64,000 nt of DNA from Oegoconia quadripuncta (Eukaryota > Arthropoda > Insecta > Lepidoptera > Autostichidae), in NCBI GenBank assembly GCA_949316235.1, contig OX438754.1:3085501-3149500 (forward strand). Reading direction: 5' to 3'. Below, piece after piece: positions 1-11,700 of this stretch (the stretch's first letter is position 1; every line of letters begins with the position of its first letter). Made by a program: the position numbers and the translations under genes. A model generated the notes under the pieces. The model ran no database searches. It saw nothing but the letters and a program-made list of their open reading frames with translations, and was not told the DNA's origin.

Positions 1-175
1 TCGGTACAGCAAAAAAAATTTGCCTATACGTTAATCAAGTTCCTAATCTGTGTACCCATCAAATATCATCCAAATTCGTCCAGCCGTTTAAGTGTGAAGG
101 GGTAATAATAAATATAAAACATACATACATACATACGTACACACACACAAACTTTCGCATTTATAATATTAGTTG
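1..175 (-). mobile_element. Helitron-like 5' terminus (fragment)
   Basis: Read on the minus strand, this begins with an ACTAATATTATAAATGCGAA block followed by a GT-rich stretch. That is the usual head of lepidopteran non-autonomous Helitrons, also present at 38457. The element runs off the left edge, so its 3' end is not seen. The family call rests on remembered consensus. Confidence 0.5.
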
Positions 176-1735
176 GGATACTTTTTTATTATTTTTTGTT
201 ATTTATTATTAGTATGAGGAAGGTCGCTAGATTAATTAATATTCAGGTTTTTTAACATAGAACAGACTAGTATGGAATACATAACATAACCGAAAATATT
301 GGCTAACAAAGGAAAAATTGGTCAAGAAATTTGAAAAAAGAACAATAGGCCAAAAATTATAAATGAAGTGACAGCTAACAGTATGGAGAACAGCACATCA
401 GCATCCTTCTGCTTGCATATTAACCTTTAGGCGGACGCGGACACCGATGGGTGCCAAAAAAACTTTTATACCGACACACTCGGTGCCAACGGACACCCGA
501 CTTTCAACTCTCAATTATAATGATTATAGAGTTCCAATTCCTTTGGACTGTGTTTGAACTTGTTCTCTATTAAATTCCGCATGCAATAATGTGCGCCATG
601 TTATGTTAGCTATGATATTTAGTCTGTATTTGCGAAAATAATTTTTTTATCTTTGGGTGAGAGTATAGGTATAGATTTCCAACTACTGTTTTTTATTAGA
701 ATGGGCTTAGAAACCTGCCATAGAGCTTCCAATTCTCATAACAATTTATTGAATTACCCGTTTCTTAAGAAAAAACATGAAATAAATCTGTACTCTCCGT
801 AAATATACCAATTATATCGTGGATATAGGGATACCTACATATTACAACTCGTAACATTTATCTGATTTTTTGTATTATAGCTGTAGTAGTGTTCATTCAT
901 TATATCCATAGATAATATATTCCCGAAGCTATTGCTTTTCACAGATTACAAATACACCCAGTAGAAGAGTATCTATAAACGTTTTTAACACCGCAGGTAT
1001 TTTCGAAAATATGACAGGCGCGCCGAGATACTTGACCCTTACACTTTTTGCGTGGGAACGGGCGACAGACAGGTTAATCTATAATAATAATACCCATTGT
1101 ATTATAAAGGATTGTACAATGTCCACTGTCATACGATGTATGACAGTGGAAAGTGATGATGTAATCAAAGAAGAAGGACTCCATCCCAGTTAAATACGTA
1201 TTCACCATAGACTTGAGATCCCAAGATTGAAAGATTAAAGGTATATTGATATCGGCAGTTTCATAACTACTCCATAGTCCGAATTATGTATGGATATATT
1301 TATTTGTTTGTCTGTACATAAACCTATATCTCCCTGAAAATTTGTAAGTAACTGGAGACCTTAAAACATCTTGTTTGTCTTATTTTTACAAATCATAAGG
1401 TAATACAAAGCTTTGTTGAAGGCATATTTACTCCACATATTAAACTAATTAGCAGATTTCAGTCAAGTAATAAAAGTATTGCGATATTTTGTGGGTTAAG
1501 TAATTGTGAGTGGAAATCTGGATACATAGGAACAATATGCTGTCTGCAATAAGAAAAAAAAATCTCTTCTCCATAGTTTATCGTAATCGTTTATATCAGA
1601 TTTTATTTGCTACAGCAACAGTGACAAATAAGCAATAAACAACACAGCGCATAACAACAGAACCTGCGAAAATCGCCAGACATTTGTTTCACGACTAAAA
1701 ATAGAATATTCACAAATCATGCAAGTAGCACTCAC
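176..1735. other. Elongin B intron 2 (incomplete)
   Basis: AT-rich sequence after the donor of Elongin B exon 2. I found no further Elongin B exon, RNA gene or recognisable domain here, so the remaining exons must lie beyond the left edge. It holds a short perfect hairpin at 1122-1150. Confidence 0.6.
1122..1150. repeat. Perfect 13-bp hairpin
   Basis: Arms 1122-1134 and 1138-1150 are exact reverse complements around a 3-nt loop. It is probably a remnant of a fold-back element, and no function is inferred. Confidence 0.7.
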
Positions 1736-1951
1736 CTTCTATCATTTTCTTTAGTTCTAGTACAGTTGTTGTATCCTTGGCGTCTGTGAAGATGGTTAAT
1801 TTTTTTCGCCTAATCATTAGAAAGACATCCTGAAAACAAATTCCGTTTTTGAGGTTACATGTCGAAACTAAGGAAGGCGTTAGTACTGTGATGGTTATAC
1901 AACAATGTAACGATTACTGTATGAAGTGTATTAGCCTGTTGTACTTACCAT
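1736..1951 (-). CDS. EloB: Elongin B, N-terminal exons (partial, continues off left edge)
   Basis: Exon 1 codes only the start codon (1951-1949), followed directly by a GTAAGT donor. Exon 2 (1829-1736) is preceded by a TTTTCAG acceptor and ends in phase 1 before GTGAGT. The joined peptide opens [20 protein letters not shown] and continues through a TVLELKK helix to IEG. This is the ubiquitin-like fold start of Elongin B, nearly identical to the animal family. Elongin B pairs with Elongin C as the adaptor of Cullin-2/5 ubiquitin ligases and of the Elongin A transcription-elongation complex, in nucleus and cytosol. About 32 of the usual ~118 residues are present. The identification is firm; the 5' UTR extent upstream of 1951 is not determined. 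Confidence 0.93.
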
Positions 1952-3734
1952 ATTGGATTTATAAATATAATACTAATCTCTATTTATTTATTGTAAAAAA
2001 CGCTTCGAGGTGTACGAAACGAAAATTAAAATCAGTGACAAATTGACAACTGACTGAACAACCCAGACAGAACAACCAAACCAAACCAACCACCATAGAT
2101 TAAAAATAAGACATGGTCGAGTATAAAAAGCCGCCCAATTCTCTGTCTACGGCCCATATGCGTATACCTCCCTGGGTTGCCAGCCAAGATTTCTCCGTTT
2201 CCGTTAAATTAATTATTTTTTACCAAAATGACTTGTTTTACCATATTTTCCGTAAACGTTTTGTTGTAACACAACAAAATAAAACTATTTTAATCAACAA
2301 AATGCAACAACGCTTAATAAATTGTATCGTGTAGGGTTTATTGGTTGGTTTGTGGTCCCTAAAGTTGGTTATATGCAAACCACGAATAATGTTTAACACC
2401 TTTTATTTGCAATATGTAAAATATAAAACATGCATAGCGCAATACAATAAACAGTACGGATGAGAAACATGCATTTGATCCGCAAGGGTGAAACACAAAC
2501 TTGTAATGAAGCCACCGCTGTTGTTGTTGAGGTTCTCACCGCCCCGCAGTATGTCCGTCACTTTGTGTGGTACTAAAACTGTCACATTACTTTGAGTCCG
2601 GTACGAAGTAGCTAAACAGGTAAAGCTACGGCGTAATTTTTACAACGGAAGATTAGATGCTCATTTTCTTTTACAATACATACCAAGCAATGTGCCTTAG
2701 CGTTATCTCTCACATACTAATACAAGCTTGCGTTGATCTTCGATTGAAGGACACAGCAGCTAAATACCGTAGGTGCAACTATGAGGGAATAATTATGAGT
2801 TGCCTGTTGCCGAGCCAACTGCCTTTAGTGCTGCTAAGCTCTGCAATTAAATTATTGACATATAAATTAAACCGGATCGGCGACGTCAATCCAATTTGTC
2901 TAACACCACAACCAAGCTTGTAGCAATCTGTGAGCTCTTGATCCTACTGCATATAATTCGTTTGATTTACCAGTACCTCACTAACCTGAATATACTTTTT
3001 GGTACATTTTTTTGTTTTATCTTTTTCTACTTAAGTACTATGGAGTATATATAATTTATAGTGTCGAAAGAGCGAGGCGAGTAGAAATAGGAACAGGGTT
3101 TGACACAAAACGTAAATAATAATATTATGTTGTCTATCAATTCATAATCCTGTACAACATTAATAGTTAAAGGGAAAATGCTTGAAGATTGAACATTTCA
3201 AACTTTTAGTATTTCTTCTCAAATTATGAAAATTTAGTTCCTGCCTTTATTTTGTAATAACACATAAGTGCCTGCTTTTTTAAAATTTATATAACTACCT
3301 ATTGCTTGTATCCAAATCAAAAACATACGATATTAATCAATTCATAATGTAATAAGATACAACAAAACCAACTTTTAGACGTTTCTTGGTATGTTAAAGC
3401 CTAAATATAGTATCAGAGTTCATGGAAGCGATTCAGTGTATTTTTTTAATGTAGCTCCGGCCGGGCATATTGCTTCATAGCCTGTGGGATCTTGTAGCCA
3501 ATATTGTGCAATTCTGAAAGTTTTTGGAATAAAATATTAGTTCTGCAGATTAGAGAAATAGGCCTTTTCTCTATAGAAAAGAAAAGCGAATATTTACACT
3601 TTCTCTAGTGATAATTCCATTAATAAAAATCTATAAATCATCATCATCATATTATCAGACTAAGTCTTGATTTCAATCTTAAGATTGCTTTATTAATACG
3701 GACCTAACATTTATCAATTGTATTTATAGATTTT
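1952..3734. other. Intergenic, no gene recognised
   Basis: This lies between the Elongin B start and a LINE fragment. It presumably includes the Elongin B 5' UTR and promoter just above 1951. Several open stretches of 60-90 codons exist (for example 2403-2585 minus and 2657-2923 plus), but none shows a domain, convincing splice pairing or coding bias I can recognise. Confidence 0.45.
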
Positions 3735-3890
3735 TAGAGAACCACCTGATGAAGGTCGCCGGATGTTGCTGGATGGAGGCCGCTTCCAACCGGTCACTCT
3801 GGAATTCTATGAGGGAGACCTAGTATGTTCAGCGGTGGACATCGTGTGGCTGGAAGGTTATGATGTTAATGGTTTTAACAAAAGCGTCTT
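3735..3890 (+). mobile_element. RTE-like LINE ORF2 C-terminal fragment
   Basis: The sequence matches the 3' coding end also seen at 24310-24435 and 57180-57315, where the less decayed frame reads ASNRSLW, then EAYVQQWTSCG. Here the frame is shifted and interrupted. It is a short truncated insertion without a visible partner end. Confidence 0.6.
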
Positions 3891-5743
3891 TAGAGAATCA
3901 TGTTTTCCGTTTTTAAAGATGGTATTGAAAAAAAAAAATTTTTTATGAAAACTGTCGCCACTTTATCCAGCCTTTTAAATGTTGAAACCTTTTTTGTGTA
4001 ATATTTTAATAAGTAATGAATGCGTCAATTTTCCTATGCTTTCTAGTCTAATTTTTTCATAGAATCTAATAGATCGAACGAGACGAGATCGTGGACGAAC
4101 TTTAGGATTTCCATTGATCACTGACCGTATATTCTATACAGTAGCCGCAACCTTATCTCTCGTGGCGGTTTTGAGAATGTTGGAAGGTATTAATATGTGA
4201 ACGGATGCGGCATATCAAATCAAGGTACCTACTTGCCCGAATTGAATTTTTTTATTATTTTCATATCACTCTATTTACCACAACGCTTTCCCAAAGTATC
4301 CCCCGAAAGTGAAATTTATCCCCCCAAAATGGCCTAAAATCTCCCAAACTGGCAGCCCAGGTTTTATATCATTCAACCTCCACCCTGATTCAAAAGGGCT
4401 AGTATTCAGAGCCGTAATAACCATTATTAAAAAGAAATTTATTGAAAACACTTCCATGCCCGTAGATGGCCCGGTGAGCCGTAGGCAGAGAATAGTATTC
4501 TCTGTGTACGTCCATGCCACATGATTTAATTAGTGTATTGTCTCGCTCGTAGACTCTGAGTACTGAAACCTACTCGTAGACACTACGGTCTCGCTAGTAT
4601 TCTGTGGTATTGACTCTTTGGTGCTAAAATATTTATCTCATCATAAAATTCTTCTATAGCTTTTTATTTATATATATTTTTTAACTTTTGGTATTATATT
4701 TATATCATCTACATATTATGTATATTATTAATTTGTATCGGGGCAATTTTTCACTCGAAACTGGCAGTAATGTCCCTCGACAGTGAGGTTGACTGGTTGC
4801 CATCCTCAAAAATAAGAAGAAGAAGACTCTTTGGTGTGTTGTTATGTTGGGGACCAAAGAGTAAAGTAATTTGAGGACTAACATGATTTTGAGTAAACAA
4901 GGAGTAAGTGAATTGGGAGAAAACTCTTATTAGTAAACTATTGTTCTATCACTATCGCTCGCGTCAGCGACGATCAGCTTACGATAACAATAGCTAAAGA
5001 GTATTATCAGACTAAGGTAACAGGAGGACCGGTGATTGCCTCCATCCCAAAGAGTATATTGTAACAAGTATTTTCAAATTGTAAATTAGCTCAGGTTAAA
5101 AAGCCTTCTCGTTCCCTAATACAATATTGTGAGTTGATTATGTATTTTTATTTTTTCCAATTCTGTTTGAGTTGAGGTATCATCATCGTCATATCAGCCG
5201 AAAAACGTCCACTGCTGGACAAAGGCCTCCCCCAAAGATCTCCAAGTCGAAGTATCCGAACATAATGCCCTTCAAAATGGAAATGTCACTGAGCGTCGGG
5301 GGCGTTCAAAATCTAAAACCAATTATTTCGACACACGAAAATTAATAAAAACTCAAGTACCTATCTAACTATAAATGTATGGGGCAAAATGAATAGAATT
5401 TTTGGCTCTAACTAATTCATATAGAAACATAGAACCAACCGGATAATATTTGGAAAAAGCAATTTATTGATCGTATCGTCCGTAACCTAACCAAATCGAA
5501 CGACACATCCGTAACTATTTAATTTTGAACGTATTTTTCTACGCTTCATTTTTGGAGAATAAATTAATAAGATTTTAGGAAAATCCCGAAAATCCTAATA
5601 AACAATGTCGTATAAACTGAATATGTAAACGTATCTAATTTTATTTAGGCTCTGCGGTATACATATAGCATTACAATGTGAATTATTTTTAATGTAATAT
5701 TTCCCTCTTCAGCTACCTAACCTTAAAGCTTTGTTGTTGCACT
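3891..5743. other. Intergenic with decayed repeats
   Basis: No gene was recognised. Segments near 4250-4530, 4740-4830 and 5180-5290 look like decayed interspersed repeats; the last holds the CATCATCATATCAGCC-like block common at lepidopteran LINE ends. The promoter of the zinc-finger gene should lie in the last few hundred bases, but no clear core element was identified. Confidence 0.4.
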
Positions 5744-8700
5744 ATGAACGTCCAAGTTTGTGTAAATTGCCGAAACGTGAAGCCTGTGAACCGCACGGAC
5801 AATCGGTTGGTGACAGAGAGCTGCGGCCATGTGAAGTGTATGGACTGTTTACTCCGAGAAAAGTCAGGGTGTATCGCTTGTAAAGAAAGAGTTACGATTC
5901 ATTTTGAAGACAGCATAGAACCTGAAGTAGGGCTGACTTTGAATAATGAGACAATACAAATTGAACCAGCTATGGAATTTAATGAGCTACCCAAGGCGTT
6001 GCCAGTATTGTCATTGGAGAATTTGAGTAAAGCAGATAACAATTATAATGAGCAAAAGAAAGATAATGAAATAATCATAGAAGAATTGAATAAAAAGAAA
6101 AAACCTGAGACTTCTCATATTAAAATAGAAATAGGTAAGTTTCTCAGTATTTAGAAGATGAAGGAAGTAAGTTTTTATTTGGACTTTTATATAAAAATAT
6201 TATAAAAGTAATAACAATAGGTATGTTCCTAAATCCATTTGGCATGTGTTGGGTTAGAACAACTATGGCTCTGGTATAGGGTTGCCAGATATTTTTTTTA
6301 CCAATAAGGGACAAATGCTCATAATGGTGAAAAAATATGGGATTTGTCATTTTTTGCCGGGACAAATAAAAAAGGTTGATTTTACTAATTTATTTCAATA
6401 TTTTATCTTTATTTCTTATATTTAATAGAAGAACGCGAAGCGTTTAACAAATCTTTGTGATATGTATTTATAAAAGTCTATACAATTATAATTGTAATTA
6501 AAAACAATCATCAGTTCACTTTTAATAAGGTTGGAGTTTAAGTAGTTGACAACTAGTACGATCATGGTTGAAATACGGGACAGAGCCTGTCCCGGCGGGA
6601 CATTTGAAATTATGCCTAAAATACGGGACGTCCCGGGAAATACGGGACGTCCGGCAACGCTACTCTGGTATTTCATGGAGCTGAAATGCATGGTTGGGTT
6701 CCACGTTGGGTTTTTTTTTCTCTTTTATTTTAGAGAGTTTTTCCTAAGGTAAAATGCCACCTACATGGGGCTTCCACCCTTCCACACAGCAATACGTGGT
6801 TACCATCAAATAAAGAGGAAATAGTCAGATACTATCCTTTACAATATCGAGATACGATCTATGCTTTATCCCAATATCATCCATTTGATTATAGTGTCTT
6901 GGTTTTCGCCGATGTGGGGGGATGTTATTCTTATAACCTTGTAACTTCTTATCCTCGAAGTTTGCCAAAAAGAATTAAATAACTTAATTTGTTCGGTGTG
7001 AAACTAACCTCTTATCGAGCACTGATTATTGGTATTATCAATATCTTGGGTGGGGTTGCTGTTTCCACAGACACCTTTAAATCTGACACTAATTAAATAA
7101 TATTGTAATCCTTTCAGATGGAAATGGCAGATGCTACCTTTGCACTGAGTGTGACAGACGGTTCCATGCTCGCAGTCAAGTGGCATACCATGCATACTGC
7201 AATGGTCAAGAAAAACCATTTCAATGTCCTGAGTGCAATAAGGTAGTTAGTGAACTTTTATTACACCATTGGTGGTTTATGGCCACAAAGAATAATGGCC
7301 ACTCCTTTAAATGACTACTTTATTAAACCATTTAAACGTATATATATAAATAATGAGCAGTTCTCAAAGGGATAGCGTTGCCATAATATTTTAGAGCTAA
7401 GTCCGGACAAACGAGCTGAGCTAGGGTAAGAACTTAAAAATCAATTTTTATATATTTCAATTCAATTGTAACTGGGAAAACTAAGAATAAAAGTATACAG
7501 GAGTGTACAGGAGAGAAGTATCTGGACATTAGTAATTAATGCGAAAGTTTGGAAGTTTGTTTATTTGTTGCTCAATCACTGCAAAATGGATGAACGGATT
7601 TGGATGAAATTTGGTATATAGGTAGACCAGACCATATACTTTTTATCCCGATAAAGTTAATAGTTCCCACAGGATTAACAAATTTCGGCGATAAAGCGGA
7701 AAGAGTTAAAATGTAAAACTTACAATATTTTAATATCTTTATTGTACACAAAATTGTTACAGAAATATGCATTGTATATAAAATGTACAAAGGCGAGCTT
7801 AACTCCGATAGAGTTTTCTACCAGCAAACCTTAGAGATTAAAACAATTATGTTTATGTACTTCTTATTATTAATATAGCTACTGACTACTCGGTCCTTCT
7901 CTATATCAAACTTCATTTTCACGTCTTGTTTTGGCATTGGCAGAGAGGCACGATGTATTCAATTAAAAAAATCTGGACGCAATTACGCGTCGGACAAAAG
8001 TTCGAACATATATAATTTCGTTTGATTTGTCAGAGTAGACAAATCAAACGAAATTGCAACAAATTTTGTTTTTATAATTCGAACACTTTCACCATTTTAC
8101 AGCATAATTAAGTTGTATGATCCAATGAATTAAGCCTTAAAAGAAGCATTTTTTCTACTGTGTCTTGTCCTCTTAATTTTATAAAGTACCAAGCAAAATC
8201 CTATCACCAGTTGTAAAGAACATTGAATATTACTATTTGTGCAAACCTCACCTACTGGTAGCTTGTATCTTTACCCTAAGGTTTGCCTGGAAGAGATCGC
8301 TGTTAGCGATAAGGCCGCCTTTTTGTGCGATTAATGATGTACGCTGTATTCTTCATGTAGCTTTTGTTAATTGTGCAATAAAGAGTATTTGATTGATTGA
8401 TTGATTGATTGAAATTTTAGAAATATAGTTTTATATACAGGGTGAATTTTTTAATAGGGCTGGATGGCCAAATTAGAAACTATGAAGAATAGCGAAAAGT
8501 ACTCAAAGGAGCCTCGGGCCCGTTTTTCATGAAAACTAAAACTGCAAATTTCTGAAAAATGAATATTCCTAGCCAGGAATTGAACCTGTTGATTTTGAAA
8601 AAAAAACACATTCTGTATTATCACACGATTCGATAATGTCGCTAATAAGGAAGGAATTCTGGGAAGTAATGACATACGGCAAACCTAAGGAAAGTTCTAA

Positions 8701-11700
8701 TTTCAAATATTTATTATCTCTTTGCGGTTCAAGTTCACAGTAAAGGAAAAAAATGTGAACATTTAACATTAGCATGTACAGGTAAAAAAAAAAAGTCCCG
8801 CGCTTTTGAATAGTGCGGTTATGTCTGTGATTGTTTTTGAGTCAGACATAGCTGTATGAACTAAGATTCCTTTGCTACACAAATTCACCCTGTATATTTT
8901 GTCATAGGTAAGACATTTCAGTGAAGAAAATCAATTTGAAATTGTTTTATACATAATAAAAAATATTTAATTTAATTTGCTGGTTACTTCCCTTATAATT
9001 TTGATAAGATTCCCTTTAAAATATTAATTTTTCCAGAGCTTTGCAGCGCAGTCCCACTACAAATATCATATGCGTGTGCACAGAAATGAACGCACCTACT
9101 CATGCGATGTCTGCGGCGACAGCTTCTTCCAGATGTCAAAGCTGCAGCGACACAAGCTTAAGCATACCAGTCAGTAACTACAGTTTTTACTGTTACTGTT
9201 TTTGTATCAGCAGTAGCCTATAAAAGTAGCCTTTGTCAGGTATAACCAATTCTTTATAATAGGTAGTGCAGGCCGTACACACTATAGCTGGGTATTTAGT
9301 GTCATTAACCTTGCAAATCTTCAACAAAGGAAGCCACTTGGCACAGGCGTACGTAGTAGTCATCTGAGCTGATTTACATATTTTGGATAGGTGGGTTCCT
9401 ATCCAAAATATGTAGGGACTTCTTCTATCATAGCTCCACCCGCCATCCTGTTTATAGATTTATTTGTATAAAAATTTTGTCACAGACTTTGCATAACATT
9501 CCTCCATCAATTTGTATGTATATGCGTTGTTCCGATGCCAATTGTATGAACGGATGTTCATAAATCCTACTGTATTTGTGATTCATTCATTTCAGTGTGT
9601 TACACGCTCATTGCAGTGACACAGACACAATTAAAAGTTAACATAAGACATACTATTTGATACTCATCGAATATGCAAGGCTAGATATTTACAAAGCTAA
9701 ATGATTACAGTAACAAATACATACAACAACATTACAAATCATCTACTTCTGATGCCAACTGTCCTATTAATAATTTCATTTCATTTTCAGAGGAGAAGAA
9801 GTACGCATGCACAGAGTGCAACAAGGGTTTCAACAACCTGACAGCACTGCGGAAGCATGGGCTCACGCACACTGAGGAAAGACCGTATGGCTGCTCTGAG
9901 TGCTCGCGTCGATTTCGGGATAAGTCCAACTTTAGGAAACACATTGCTAAGCATGCGAGTGAGTATGTTTTATAGCTATCAGAAAACTATGGTAAATAAT
10001 TACAATTATATGATTTTCGCCCATACTCCCTCATTATATGCGGGAAGACCTATATCGGGCTGAGTTGATGATGATGATATGATTTTACAAGCTTCAATAT
10101 AAGATACATGGATGTAGCTATGGGGAGATAAGGGTAGAAAACCTTTGTTTGCCTACCAATTTTTTTAATTCCTGATTCTATCACATAGTGAAACGCCGTA
10201 CATCGTCCTCTACATAGCTCGTTACGTGACTGTCAGCTTTCTTAGGAGCCCCATAGTGAGATGTTGCACTTAGTTTGACATTTTAAGAACTCATATGTTT
10301 TTATTAAGATATTTAGCTTTTAACATTGTTTGGTCTATTTACAATACAATACAAATACTTTTATTGCGCAAAATAATTTACAATAATTTTTGATGATTAC
10401 AATAGATCACAATTAGATGGTGTTATCACTAAAAGCAATCTCTTCTAGTCAACCCACAGTTATGGGACATTTGTAGGTAGAAAAACAGGTAGGGTGCACG
10501 ATACAACCAACTAAAGAAATAATTACTACCAACTAAAATAATAAGTATTAATTATTTCGATGATTATAATCATTTGTTCTGGGGTGTTTTCTAAATTTTG
10601 TACTAGAATATTTGTACTTTGATGCAGTTTCAGTGACTGGAGTAAAATTATATACGCATCTGACATGTCTTCTGATACTAATATCATGAGGCAAAAGAGG
10701 ATAAAGTTTAAGGTGTCTCTTTCCAAGTGTGTAACCATAATGCATGTACAAAATAGGACTTGAAATTGAATGATTTAAGATTAAAATTTTGAATCTGATG
10801 TAGTGGTTAGTGAGTGATGTGCTTAGAGATTCGAACCCTGCGAAGGCCATATGTTTGTATGATGAATACAGACACGTGTACCCATTACTATTTATTTAAA
10901 TTAAGTTTAAAAACCAAAACACCCGCCAGCATATTCTGTATTTCATGGGCTCCATGTTGGATTTTTACAATAACCTATGATACTCTCGGGTTCAAGACGA
11001 ATCTAGCGATACCTTGCACTTCGAAATCGGTCAAGTAGTTTATGCTACAGGAGGTAACATAGAAATCTACATACATACATGCACTCGCAAAAAATTGAGT
11101 AAGCTTTTTCCAGTTACATAGTATAGAAATTTATCGATCACGGAGTAATGGGTCGTATGTGTGTGACAGTGTGCGGGCGAGCGGCGGGTGCGGGCGGCGC
11201 GGGGGGCGCGGGGCGGGCGCTGGAGCGGCGCGCGCACCAGTGCCCGCGCTGCCCGCAGGCCTTCCACTCGCGCAAGGACATGCGGCGCCACGCGCAGGTG
11301 CACACCGGTACGTAGCCCCCACCCCCCGCCCCCCGCCCCCTGCCCGCGCTGCCCGCAGGCCTTCCACTCGCGCAAGGACATGCGGCGCCACGCGCAGGTG
11401 CACACCGGTACGTAGCCCCCACCCCCCGCCCCCCGCCCCCTGCCCGCGCTGCCCGCAGGCCTTCCACTCGCGCAAGGACATGCGGCGCCACGCGCAGGTG
11501 CACACCGGTACGTAGCCCCCACCCCCCGCCCCCCGCCCCCTGCCCGCGCTGCCCGCAGGCCTTCCACTCGCGCAAGGACATGCGGCGCCACGCGCAGGTG
11601 CACACCGGTACGTAGCCCCCACCCCCCGCCCCCCGCCCCCTGCCCGCGCTGCCCGCAGGCCTTCCACTCGCGCAAGGACATGCGGCGCCACGCGCAGGTG

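Noticed and set aside
2403..2585. Minus-strand frame with VLVPHKVTDILRGG and a GTGAGA donor-like site
   Set aside because: It has a plausible acceptor and donor but no recognisable family and no phase-matched neighbour exon; not enough to call.
4275..4524. Overlapping 70-80 codon frames on both strands
   Set aside because: No domain, no splice partners, and the segment resembles a decayed interspersed repeat.
11159..11515. Plus-strand ORFs of 118 and 75 codons starting before the array
   Set aside because: They are out of phase with exon 5 for two units and enter the finger frame only in the third; the phase-consistent exon is 11170-11307.
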